From Myxococcota bacterium (GTDB lineage: Bacteria; Myxococcota_A; Polyangia; Polyangiales; Houyiibacteriaceae), in contig JANQQS010000202.1 of assembly GCA_028284955.1 (NCBI GenBank), forward strand, positions 1 through 36,449: a DNA stretch of 36,449 nucleotides. The letters are read 5' to 3'. The stretch's first letter is position 1; every line of letters begins with the position of its first letter. The notes under the pieces were generated by a model. The model saw only the letters and a program-made list of their open reading frames with translations. It ran no database searches and was not told where the DNA came from. Below, one piece after another: positions 23,201 to 29,432 of the stretch. The translations under genes and the position numbers were made by a program.

Positions 23201-24334
23201 ACGAAGTCGTTCCTCGTAGAGGAGGCCGGTTTCTCGCAACAACGCAATACGAACATCCGGATCTTCAATATGTCGAAGTCGAACTTCGTATACTGCAGCA
23301 AGCTTTTTCGCATCTCGCGCCGATTCGTAGATGGGCGAAAGCGCTTCCGCGGCTTGAAGGTGGTCCGAATCGGTTTCGAGAATCTTTTCGTAGGCTCGCG
23401 CCGCCCGCTCGGGCTTCTGTTTTTGCTCTTCCCACAGTCGAGCCACTCGGAACAGCAGCGCGATGCGCTCTTCCTTAGCGATATCCTGAGAGTCGGCTTC
23501 CCGTTCGAGGATACGAATCAACTCGTCCCATCGTTCTTGCGCGGCGTAGAAATCGGCAAGCTCGTCCCACGCCTTGAGCGCAATGTACCGACGCTTGAGC
23601 TGCTCCTGAGCACGTCGATCGCTCGGGTCGAGCGTCAGCAGTTTTCGAAACGCACGCACCGCGCCAGCATCATCGCCGAGCTTGTCAGCGTAAATCATCC
23701 CGAGCTTCTGAAGCTGCTTGGCATCGCTCGAGCTGTCCGTGATGCGCTCGAGCACCTCCGCGAGCGGCTGCCAATCACGAGCGCGTTCGTAGAGCGTGGC
23801 TAGGTTTGAAAGAGCATCCGGGTTTTCAGGATCCCACTCCAACACCTTGCGCCAGAGGCCAATGCACACGTCGGGTTTGCGAATACGCGCCGTCGCGAGC
23901 TCGGCCATTTCAAGATAGCGCAGCGGTTGGTCGTCCTCGTCCAGCAGCGAAGCTTCGCGCTCCATGATGCGAATGAGTTTCTCCCAGTCGCGCCGTTTTT
24001 CGTACATCTCCTTAAGGCGGGAAATCGCCTCAAGGTCTTGTGGCTCAGCCTCCAGCAACCGCTCGAAGCATTTGATCGCCTCGGCCTGGTTGCTCGATCG
24101 TTCGATATAGAGATTGCCGGCTTCGCGCAGTAGATCGACCCGCTCCGCGGGTTCCGCAACGAGTTCCGCCTTCGCGAGAATGGTGCGAATAACATCGGAC
24201 CATCGTTTTTGGCCTTCAAACTTTGCGCGAGCTGCGTCCAGCTCGGCCAGCTTTGCTCTATCTTCTTCGGTCAACTCGCGGGGCGCTTGGGCTGCCTCCA
24301 CTGCATCGTTTCCGTCATCGCTCGATTCCGACAT
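14264..24334 (-). CDS. gltI: Giant TPR protein, GltI/AgmK-like (adventurous gliding motility)
   Basis: At 3356 residues this resembles M. xanthus GltI/AgmK, a cytoplasmic TPR scaffold of roughly 3800 residues in the Glt machinery. There is no signal peptide, which fits a cytoplasmic place. From about residue 20 to 2900 the chain is almost all TPR-like helices in blocks of about 100-110 residues, with a recurring W..L..VLE then LGD..AI..Y..IL..DP....AL..L..LY pattern. I estimate at least 20 such blocks. A higher-order unit carrying LEPxY....W..L..VHE recurs near residues 331, 637, 942, 1316 and 1554. The last 330 or so residues are different and not TPR. The start is ATG with GGAG upstream. 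It follows the TPR gene at 24396 by 61 bp and overlaps the methyltransferase by 4 bp. The GltI call rests on size, repeats and neighbours. Confidence 0.9.
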   Translation of the reverse strand: MSESSDDGNDAVEAAQAPRELTEEDRAKLAELDAARAKFEGQKRWSDVIRTILAKAELVAEPAERVDLLREAGNLYIERSSNQAEAIKCFERLLEAEPQDLEAISRLKEMYEKRRDWEKLIRIMEREASLLDEDDQPLRYLEMAELATARIRKPDVCIGLWRKVLEWDPENPDALSNLATLYERARDWQPLAEVLERITDSSSDAKQLQKLGMIYADKLGDDAGAVRAFRKLLTLDPSDRRAQEQLKRRYIALKAWDELADFYAAQERWDELIRILEREADSQDIAKEERIALLFRVARLWEEQKQKPERAARAYEKILETDSDHLQAAEALSPIYESARDAKKLAAVYEVRLRHIEDPDVRIALLRETGLLYEERLRAPDTAFDKFVEAFSLAPSLDVIREDVERLAERVEGGWDRLLAVYQSAVEAAPSEDDGIELRMSCARVLARVGRVEEAISQYRAVYDARGDHNEAIEALGELYRQTSQYQDLLGIYERRLELEADPELRRKIAYERASLWERELADSQQAVAAYQAILSDYGDEEVDAFRALDRLYEQESKWAELAEILERQIDLGPDGDEELAALKFRLGRVLEAHLAEKARAVDLYREVLTILPEHDGARDALESLLDDESVGHQAAGILSPIYEMQESWEPLIRALRVLHRGSGDRDERLRLLTKIGEVFGSRLGDQGRAFEAFSEGLSEAPESAETLSRLEVLAVEQEKFPQLVELVSRLAAATDNGDLARTLWIRAAEISDLQLNDVDGAVSAYRRVLDLDPSDLGVLNALDELYRRTERWGDLGAVLRRRAEQSTDPTEKEELLAQMAAIHDEFLQQPDHAIGIYKEILELDPTSTRALAALDDLYARQELWSDLADNVDRQLSMSTDPDAQVRLMLRLAELREQRMHAVDAAVEIYREILEQHPDNEIALGALERLIQEPEHQVGVAEILEPIYQSQSEFQKLIGVHEIQARHANAPERRAELLHRMAELYEVALDDPGSAFQCFARALAEDPANEATQEQLERLNRLTGGAQHLAEVYETQVRGVEDPLLAATLHVKAAEIREEQLGDYAGAIEHYQRVLQLDDQHLGAATALERLFQLNERYDELAQIYLTKSRMLQMPDEQKDYLFRAASIYEEILERPQDAIQVFDAVLEIDVEDEHAMDKLIELYLRLEKWEDLLGVYTRKADIVGDPEEKKRLFVEVGAVYERELGNSAKAIDAYQRILEIDPDDLTAIGRLDALYQATSNWEELLSVLEREADLAVDPGEVISYRYRIADLWHHKLGDALRAVDIYREILDVVSDHEPTLQALESMVSEGMEPVAAAGVLEPVYRQIGEWAKLIDVHEVQIRHEQDPLRAVELLHQVAELREFQVDQPSQAFEAYARALPLDSRNEHTLSSLERLAEQINGWGEVTRLYDLEISSLREGAPEDVVDMALRTAQIYEVQVGDVDAAVDRYRLVIDGDPGHLQAIEALDRLYESAGRWADLADILDKEISVASTPDDILGLQFRLGQVYENHLGDVDKAIERYQEILAAAPEHTAAMHSLERLFEQGVRPVAIGEVLEPLYRMQGAWDQLVTVHEVQLTHHEDVGERVAMMHRIAEIAEDRAGDHQRAFVWMQRALLEDPSHDHSIAEVERLGSILDGWHQLASTYVDTLESSANQEQQVLLGKRLARVYEEEVGDVSRAEETYRYVLKVQPDDEDTLVALDRIYVEHGAHVALADVLRKRIASSDRGLEQVELHYRLGQLLENDLGQTDEAIQTYQHILQELEPEHAESIRALEDIYTRLQDWQNLFNTFEKELDVVVGDTARADILARMARLGFDQLTEPDKSIDLWRQVLDLRGEDPESLNALGNIYATQSNWADLVDVLEREVSVAESDELRMAIYADLARIWYEKLEREGNALQNWERVLDIDPANLDALFQIAEIYRASSQWHELADTLQHRIIEVGAATLDDSTLESVYMQLGRLYSSELQQPMDAVEAYNHVFDLNAHNFEAMDELERIHRDEGMSEDAIRVMERRAQVLEPAERKIEQLIEIANMWAESVGDPDRGTSAYQRILETEPMHELAFERLEQLHKEAGRWEDLIEMYLGRADATEDGDEQVGLLRNVAEVYEEQLDDKEQAFEALQLAWSINFSDNVTSAELERVTGATNRWNELLNSANEALRQVEDPPTKIAICLHCARWYGQHLGHPEYAIPYYQQILALDPGNVPAMRQMAELYRTTQQWETLAQVLGRLVEMTDDNVVRAETFVQMGELAQENLGLPEQAEGYFQRALSEEAQNVPALEALERIYREKGRWNELLDVLKRKADALEEPDAVLEAKLNIAEAYETRIGDVQAAIEIYRDVLSADDRNLSALRGLERLYTHTEQWPSLLEVLQSQYEVVTTEKERVSILTRLAAMEESEFLRPDHAAERLELVLDIDPTHDEALNGLARLYHGMQRWDDLIGTYERHVSATPDRAEKIRIFKAVGEVYANELSDDDRAIDSYLNVLNMNADDAEALDALTRLYDKRGEHSSALEMMEQLARLLSEPTQQVDLKYRMGRILDDELGDRVSALEHYQTAVDLEPGHLPSLEAMRKIHCDSGDWIAAARVLEQEAAHTENPRVVSKLLVELGRIYDEQLDEHDHGIEMFESAYERDSDNEDAALPLVEEYVSHGKPDAAFPLLQMLVKRSSKREPEEQHRLAFMLGETASELGQDEEAIKALTRAYQLNSTHLPSLIGLAAAHYRAQQWDKAFKYYQMLLVHHRDSLGREEITGIFHCLGVIKREQGERRKALNMFDKALEEDSHHRPTLEAMVDLYSSQNEWEQVIHFKKTILEVATDEDECFSLYDEIGDLWSERLANMQRAIQNYADAADLKPKNHVVLHKLLGAYQTTKQWENAVSVIDRIADLDERPAAKAKYAYTVGVILRDELKDHDAAVAKFNSALDMDADQLKPFEAINKIFTAKKDWKGLERAYRKMLHRVIGQGKTDLEFNLWHTLGIVYRDRQKNFDAAAEAFQMSSQLKPEVAQQHQILAEIYTMMPERVGEAINEHQWLLRQDPYRVESYRALYKLYFDARAYDKAWCLSATLSFLKKADAEQQQFYAQYRSQGMIRPQSRVDRNAWFNDLFHPDEDRYVSKIMELLAPAVHAVKSTTDKSLGLARKKPVDIASSTVTFVRTFGFVLQVLDIPIAPRLFLEQQSQGGLAHMPGSNPPTVVAGATLLSGYSPQDLAFVLGRFLNYYKHEHFVRTLLTSHTELRMVLLAGMRMAGVSPADPQVEAWVQQLAPHVQPAQLDGLRQVCRKLMESGGQADIKRWMQVVEVTGIRAGFLVCNDLDTATRMIQALPPEGSTDLTPKEKVKELVLFSVSENYFRLREKLGIQIQV

Positions 24335-24395
24335 CGTCTCTCCGGCACGAAAGGTTTGAAACTGTCAGACATATTTCTTAAGTGAGTCGCTGACT

Positions 24396-25268
24396 CTAAG
24401 GCGTACCTCCGAGTTCGCCGAGCCGGTCGCGGGCTGCCTTGAGATAGTGCGCCGGCGCTTCAGCTCCGGCGATATCGACGAACTTCTTCAGATAGCGGCG
24501 CGCTTCTTCGGTATTTTTTTGCTCGGCATAGGTCCAACCTAAGGAAAAAAGTGCGTCAGTCATGCCGGGCACGATCTTGAGCGCCGAGCGAAACGCTCGG
24601 ATAGCAAGCTCATGTTTGCTTTGCTGTTGGTACGCCGTGCCGAGCAGGTGATGGAGATTGGCTTCTTCTTCAGTATTGGGCATGGCAACTTTCAAGCCGC
24701 TCTGCAGAACCTGGACCGAATGGTCGAGGTAACCAAGGTCTGCGTAGAGCGCGCCCAGGGCCGCGTACGCTTCGAGGAAGCGCGGGCCCTTCTGAATCGC
24801 CTCGGTGTAACGATGAAGCGCGCCTTGCTGGTCGTCGAGCTCTTCAAGAACTTGGGCGAGCTTGTAGTACGCCTTGAAGAGCGTCTCGTCTTTCTCGATG
24901 GCGTTTTCGAAGGCCTCTTTGGCGCCGTTCCAATCGCCCAGCTCGATCAACACGGTCCCCAGTTTTTCGTGGTAACCGGCTACCTCAGGGTTGACTTTGA
25001 GGGCGCGAGACAAATCCTGTTTCGCGCGATCGAACTTCCGAAGCTCGACGTGCACAAGCGCGAGATTGTAGAGTGCTTGGTCGTTCGTCGGGTCGACGGC
25101 CGTGGCACGCTCCAAACTCTTGACCGCGTCGACGTAGCGCTTCTGCTGCGCGTAGACGACTCCTTCGTTCATGTGGTTCATCGATTCCACGCGAGCGCGA
25201 GAGCAGTTGCCGCCCGTGAGCAACCCGATGATCCATATTCCCAACAGCCAGCGTTCGACCCTGCGCAT
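24396..25268 (-). CDS. TPR protein with lipoprotein-like N-terminus in the Glt-like operon
   Basis: The 290 residues begin with a short hydrophobic signal, MRRVERWLLGIWIIGLLTGG, followed by NC. The Cys at 22 could be lipidated, but the -1 residue is Asn instead of Gly, Ala or Ser, so the lipobox is not canonical. The rest is about seven TPRs, for example AVKSLERATAVDPTNDQALY and KEAFENAIEKDETLFKAYYK. The ATG at 25268 is supported by GGAGG 4 nt upstream. It sits between gltG and gltI. TPR proteins with this fold act as periplasmic or outer-membrane assembly factors such as PilW/Tgl, but nothing here picks out one function. A dedicated helper for the Glt complex is a reasonable guess. Confidence 0.88.
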   Translation of the reverse strand: MRRVERWLLGIWIIGLLTGGNCSRARVESMNHMNEGVVYAQQKRYVDAVKSLERATAVDPTNDQALYNLALVHVELRKFDRAKQDLSRALKVNPEVAGYHEKLGTVLIELGDWNGAKEAFENAIEKDETLFKAYYKLAQVLEELDDQQGALHRYTEAIQKGPRFLEAYAALGALYADLGYLDHSVQVLQSGLKVAMPNTEEEANLHHLLGTAYQQQSKHELAIRAFRSALKIVPGMTDALFSLGWTYAEQKNTEEARRYLKKFVDIAGAEAPAHYLKAARDRLGELGGTP

Positions 25269-25388
25269 GACGCCTCCGGAAGCTTATGTTGCTGATTCTA
25301 AAAAAGATTTACCACGCACCACAACTGTTAAGTTTCGCGCTGGTTGACCGCGCTGGCTGATCTGCGCAAGCCGTATCACGACTGCATC

Positions 25389-25438
25389 GCGAGTCTCGAC
25401 TCGCTACGCGCAGCTGACCACATCCGATCGCTCGGATG
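25389..25438. other. Two adjacent stem-loops between gltG and the TPR gene
   Basis: The first stem has 6-bp arms gcgagt and actcgc (25389-25404) with a 4-nt loop. The second has 7-bp arms catccga and tcggatg (25421-25438) with a 4-nt loop. Both are perfect. They lie in the longest spacer inside the operon (202 bp). Neither is followed by a T-run on either strand, so a classical intrinsic terminator is not supported. They could be a processing site, an attenuator or a weak terminator. Confidence 0.4.
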
Positions 25439-25470
25439 ACCCAGACCGAACCTCGGCGCCGAAGAGGCGA

Positions 25471-27537
25471 TCAACCGCCCGCTGCTTGCAGCATGAACGG
25501 ATAGTTCACGATCACCACCCCACCCCCGTCGGGCGCTGGGAACGTCCAGCGACGTACCGATTGCGCGATGCAGCTCTCCACCCGTTGGTTTCGGATGGTC
25601 GTACCGGCAACCATCGAAGTCTGAACCGAACCGGTTGGGGTGATGATGAATCTCACCGTAACCCGGCCCTCGAGATCCGGTCGCTGGTTTAGCTCCTGCT
25701 CGTAGCAGAACCGAACCTCATTGAGGTGTCGACGTACCACGCGCCGAATCACCTCTTTCGATAGCGAACCGCGTACATCGGCAGATCCCGACCGAATTTT
25801 AGGCACTCGCGCGCTTCGCCCGCGAAACCCGCCGGCTCCTCGCCCGTAACCGCTTCCGTCGCCCGTGCCTCCGCCGTGACCGATGGTACCGAAGTTGCCG
25901 AGACCGATCGTGCCCTCACCAGTGCCACCGCCACCGCGGCCGGTGCCCCGCAGCCCGAGGCCACCGAATCCGAAGTTTTCGCCAATTTGGTCGCCCATCA
26001 AAGCCCCCAGCGCGCTCATCGGATCATTGCCCAGAGCCGTGTCTTGTCCGTAGGGCGAAGTGGGCGAGTTCCACGATCCGCTCATCGCGCGCAACGTCCC
26101 TAGAATACCGGCGTTCCGCGCCTGCTCACGAGCTTCCTCCCGCGCCATGTGGGGATCTTCGTTATCTTCTGGCCCTTCGATGCCGTATTTGTTGGTGGTC
26201 TTCTTGGACTCCTCTTTGCCCATCTGACCTTCTTCGTCTTTGTGACGCTTGCCCTGCCCGCCTTCGTTGTCGTCGTCGGCGTTTTGTAGCCACTCTGGCT
26301 CTTCTTCCTCCTCGGTCGCAGGAGGCTCCATGAGATATTGAACGAGGCGAGAATCCGCGTTGAGCAAATCCAAGGAGAGTGAAGCGGGGCTCGGGGGCAG
26401 GAAGTAAAACGTGAGCAGGAGAATGACGCTAAATAGCAACGATCCCCCGATGTACATGATAGGCCGCCAGTCTGGCGCAAATCCCGCGGCAATCCGCTTT
26501 CCTGCGTTCACGGGCTTGACCGCGAACGTAAAGCCTCGGTACGCAACGCGCGCAGTGGCCCCCTCAGCAAGCGGGAACTGCATGGCTCCCGGAAGCTCGG
26601 GACATGGAGCGAGCTGTCCTTCGGCGCGAAGCTGGTCTACTGTCCGCATTTGACCGTTGGCTGCGGTGACCTCCCCGGTCGCGCCTTCGGGAACGACCAC
26701 CGCTACGCCCGCGCCAGACTCCACGCACACGGGCATGCGATCAGTCCCCAGCACCTCGCTACCCATCAGGTAGTCCACTTCGAGTTTGCCGGAAGGCTCG
26801 CCGACGTAGAACGCGCGAGCGGGCGAGAGGTGCTCCACATGCAGGACGCTCTTGTCGCCCCACATGACGATGACCTCAACGGCGCGCTCTGCCGATTCTA
26901 CCTCGTCCGCCGACACCGGCGGACCGCTCGCCGCGATTCCGTACTCCACGTTCTCGTTGGCCCCAGGAGCGTCTTGCGCTCCGGCGGCCGCGCCTACTGG
27001 CGCAGCGAACGGATTGGCCATCGGCGACGCCGCGGCAACCACCGGATCCGGAGCAGCAAAGGGATCCGGAACTGGGGGGGGCGTCGATGAAACACGCGGC
27101 GGGGTTGGCAGAGGCTTCGGCGCGGCGGGCGCGGCTTCTTCGATCGCAGCATCGCTCAGCGAGAGCTCTCCTTCACCTTCAGGTGCCTGGGGAGCTCGAA
27201 CAACGGTATCCGCTCCGTCGAGTTCGGAGGGGAGTACTTCCACGGTAACGCGGGTGTTTCCAAGCTTGATTTCGTCGCCATTCTTCAGCTTGCACTTATT
27301 AACCTTCTTGCCGTTGACGATCGTTCCCGTCGCCGATCCGAGATCGATGATAAAGATCTCGTCTGGGCCGGTGACTTCAACGACGGCATGCATACGCGAG
27401 ACGTGTTCATCATCGATCCGCAGATGGCTCGACGAAAGCTTGCCTACTTTGATGATTTCCTGCGCCAACCGTTCAGTACGAACCAGCTGGTCGCCTTCGT
27501 ACACATGGAACAGAATGGGAATCTTAGGATCGCTCAC
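25471..27537 (-). CDS. gltG: FHA-transmembrane-TonB-like gliding protein, GltG/PglI-like
   Basis: In M. xanthus, GltG spans the inner membrane and is thought to pass force from the cytoplasmic motor side to periplasmic Glt proteins. The 688 residues show an FHA domain (about 9-100, with VSRMH at 46-50 and SATGTIVNG at 68-76) and a Pro/Ala-rich linker. A second cytoplasmic segment covers about 216-345, and one transmembrane helix about 359-380. After that come an acidic, charged periplasmic region, a Gly-rich linker (about 530-585) and a C-terminal TonB-like 'AgmX/PglI' domain of about 100 residues. The segment NKYGIEGPEDNEDPHMAREE resembles GltG/GltJ proteins. The start is GTG at 27535-27537, supported by GGAGG 4 nt upstream. 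It is 49 bp after the gltF-like gene. I exclude GltJ because the N-terminus is FHA, not the response-regulator/zinc type. Confidence 0.93.
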   Translation of the reverse strand: MSDPKIPILFHVYEGDQLVRTERLAQEIIKVGKLSSSHLRIDDEHVSRMHAVVEVTGPDEIFIIDLGSATGTIVNGKKVNKCKLKNGDEIKLGNTRVTVEVLPSELDGADTVVRAPQAPEGEGELSLSDAAIEEAAPAAPKPLPTPPRVSSTPPPVPDPFAAPDPVVAAASPMANPFAAPVGAAAGAQDAPGANENVEYGIAASGPPVSADEVESAERAVEVIVMWGDKSVLHVEHLSPARAFYVGEPSGKLEVDYLMGSEVLGTDRMPVCVESGAGVAVVVPEGATGEVTAANGQMRTVDQLRAEGQLAPCPELPGAMQFPLAEGATARVAYRGFTFAVKPVNAGKRIAAGFAPDWRPIMYIGGSLLFSVILLLTFYFLPPSPASLSLDLLNADSRLVQYLMEPPATEEEEEPEWLQNADDDNEGGQGKRHKDEEGQMGKEESKKTTNKYGIEGPEDNEDPHMAREEAREQARNAGILGTLRAMSGSWNSPTSPYGQDTALGNDPMSALGALMGDQIGENFGFGGLGLRGTGRGGGGTGEGTIGLGNFGTIGHGGGTGDGSGYGRGAGGFRGRSARVPKIRSGSADVRGSLSKEVIRRVVRRHLNEVRFCYEQELNQRPDLEGRVTVRFIITPTGSVQTSMVAGTTIRNQRVESCIAQSVRRWTFPAPDGGGVVIVNYPFMLQAAGG

Positions 27538-27586
27538 GTCGCCTCCGCGCTCGCCTAGGGATCAACACCCTGGCTGCACTTGAATA

Positions 27587-27889
27587 CTACAAATCTTCTA
27601 CCGACTTCAGCATTTCGTTAATGAAGTGCTCCTTGACCCGAATGAGCGACGACCGCTGTCCGCGCCGACGCACATTCAGAAGCTCGCCATCCGGACGAAC
27701 CAAATCGCCGTCCACGATGTCGTCTTCGAAATCGTATGTTGTCGCCTCGGCTCCGCCGGAGTCTCCTCCACCAGCCGGCGCAGGCGCCTCTGCCTCTTGG
27801 GCAACCGCTACGTCAGCCGCCAACACGCCCGTTGCCGCAAACCCAGCCGCCGCCAGAACCACTACCCACAACGCTCGAACCCTGTTCAT
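27587..27889 (-). CDS. Small exported protein, GltF/CglF-like
   Basis: The 100 residues start with a Sec-type signal (MNRVRALWVVVLAAAGFAAT), cleaved near AVAQ. A low-complexity Ala/Pro/Gly stretch follows, then a conserved-looking core DFEDDIVDGDLVRPDGELL and a basic tail that ends HFINEMLKSVEDL. Its size, signal, core and position between gltE and gltG match the small gliding protein named GltF or CglF in myxobacteria. The identification is from memory and position. It would act in the periplasm or at the inner membrane. CAGTGAGGG occurs twice in the 35 bp before its ATG, on the minus strand. Expression is likely with the rest of the operon. Confidence 0.85.
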   Translation of the reverse strand: MNRVRALWVVVLAAAGFAATGVLAADVAVAQEAEAPAPAGGGDSGGAEATTYDFEDDIVDGDLVRPDGELLNVRRRGQRSSLIRVKEHFINEMLKSVEDL

Positions 27890-27983
27890 CTTGCTACCCT
27901 CACTGTGTTCGCCCTCACTGGAGGCTCACCTTGACCTGTGCTGCCTGTTGACACTCGTGAAATCATAGCTCGCTCGACGATTA

Positions 27984-27997
27984 GGGGCTAGAGCCCC
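27984..27997. other. Small GC-rich hairpin in the gltE-gltF spacer
   Basis: The arms ggggc and gcccc surround a 4-nt loop at 27984-27997, inside the 202-bp spacer 27890-28091 between gltF and gltE. A T-run is lacking on the downstream side of the minus-strand transcript. It may slow or end some transcripts between the two genes. The rest of the spacer shows no gene. Confidence 0.35.
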
Positions 27998-28091
27998 CAA
28001 CCTCATGCAGTGGTTCGTTTGTTCAGACAACAGGCGATGCGAAACGTTCCCGTCTATACCGCGATTATCTTTTTTGTTCTCTGAGCGCCGT

Positions 28092-29432
28092 TCATTTCTG
28101 CTGCCCGGCCTCTCGCTGCATACGCTCGGCTTCCCGCTGCATGGCCTCGCCTTCACGAATGGCCGCAATCGCGGTGTCGATATTTTGGATCCGACCAGGA
28201 CGACAATCGGACCGCCGCCGCCGCCGTTTCTTTCCGCGCCGTCGCGAGCTCTGGTTCTGACATCGCGCCCGCACGGACTTTACAGCGTCTGAAAACTGCT
28301 TGCCCCCACCCGCCCTCGAGAGGAACTGTTCGTAGAATCGTTTTGCCTTCTGCAGGTCGCCAACCGTGCCTCCCATGTAGTCTTGGAACAGCAGGCCGAG
28401 ATTGAAGTAGGCCTCCGGGCGCCTTCGATCGAGTTCCATCGCTCGTTCATATTGCGTTTTTGCTTCCGGAAATCGTTCCAGACCACGCAGCGCCGCGCCC
28501 AAACCAATCACCGCTTCGTAGCTACCGTTCTTGAGCTCCGAGGCGCGCACGAACGCCTTCCGCGCATCCTCGTATCCGCGAAATGAGAGCGTGATTTGCC
28601 CGAAATTCATTTGCGCTTCGTACATGTTGGCATCTAGCTTGATAGCTCGCTCGAAGTAACGAAGCGCCTCGATCACATCGCCCTTACGAATCTTGACCAG
28701 GCCCCAGGTATTGTAGATCGGCGCATAGGTTCTATCGATCAGCTGCGCCTGACGACAGACCACTTCCGCCAGGTCAAGGGACGCCTTGTTGTCAGACACG
28801 AGGCCACGATTGTAGTAGAGCAGAGCCATCTGGTTGAATGCAGGCAGATAGTCCGACTCGATGGCGAGCGCGCGGCGAAGATTTCTGAGCGCTTCCTTCT
28901 CCTGAGCTCCGCCCGCTTCTCGCTGCATAATCGCCATATTGACGTATCCAGACGTGCATTGAGGGTCGTCTCGAATCGAACGCTGAAAAGCTGATCGAGC
29001 CGCCGACGAGTTGCCGGATTCGAGATCAAGAAGGCCGACCGCGACACGCGCTTTGCAGAATGACTGATTGGATTCCAGCGCACGATTGTAGGCCCGACGT
29101 GCCCCCCGAGCGTCTCCGCATCGAGATTTCACGAGCCCTACCATGTAGATCGCTTCCGTAAACGCTCCACCCTGGGCAGAAATCGCATCTTCGAATTTCT
29201 TCTCGGCCTCGCCGCAGCGTCGATCGTTCCAACCTTCACGCTCGTAGCGTTGAAACAGTTCCACCCCCACCGTCCACTTGTCGTGGGCTTCACGGGTGAC
29301 GGCCTGTCCGCTGGCTGTTCGAATCGCGTCCCCACCGGTGGTTTTCGCGAGTGATCCGTCGCCCGATTTGCCACCGCATCCACCCGCGATGAGCGCGCTG
29401 GCGAAGATTCCGCACCAGACTTTCCTACTCAC
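28092..29432 (-). CDS. gltE: TPR lipoprotein, GltE/AglT-like
   Basis: GltE (AglT) is a TPR lipoprotein needed for adventurous gliding in M. xanthus and is thought to act in the periplasm with GltD and GltC. This product has 446 residues, close to that protein. The signal MSRKVWCGIFASALIAGG ends in the lipobox AGGC with Cys19. TPRs fill about residues 50-390, for example ALRYFERAIKLDANMYEAQM and YERAMELDRRRPEAYFNLG. The C-terminus is very basic (KKRRRRRS), followed by a helical tail rich in Glu, Arg and Gln. The start is GTG at 29430-29432, overlapping the gltD stop codon (GTGA), so the two are translationally coupled. No ATG precedes the signal. The identification rests on architecture and gene order. 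Confidence 0.9.
   Translation of the reverse strand: MSRKVWCGIFASALIAGGCGGKSGDGSLAKTTGGDAIRTASGQAVTREAHDKWTVGVELFQRYEREGWNDRRCGEAEKKFEDAISAQGGAFTEAIYMVGLVKSRCGDARGARRAYNRALESNQSFCKARVAVGLLDLESGNSSAARSAFQRSIRDDPQCTSGYVNMAIMQREAGGAQEKEALRNLRRALAIESDYLPAFNQMALLYYNRGLVSDNKASLDLAEVVCRQAQLIDRTYAPIYNTWGLVKIRKGDVIEALRYFERAIKLDANMYEAQMNFGQITLSFRGYEDARKAFVRASELKNGSYEAVIGLGAALRGLERFPEAKTQYERAMELDRRRPEAYFNLGLLFQDYMGGTVGDLQKAKRFYEQFLSRAGGGKQFSDAVKSVRARCQNQSSRRRGKKRRRRRSDCRPGRIQNIDTAIAAIREGEAMQREAERMQREAGQQK

Noticed and set aside
14141-24359. Long open frames on the plus strand opposite the giant TPR gene (for example 14141-15160, 17000-17950, 19415-20425)
   Set aside because: They are shadows of a gene with strong codon bias. 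Their products are rich in Arg, His and Leu with no family motif, and they cover the same repeats.
25389-25438. Intrinsic terminator at the two hairpins between gltG and the TPR gene
   Set aside because: No T-run follows on either strand, so I list them only as stem-loops.
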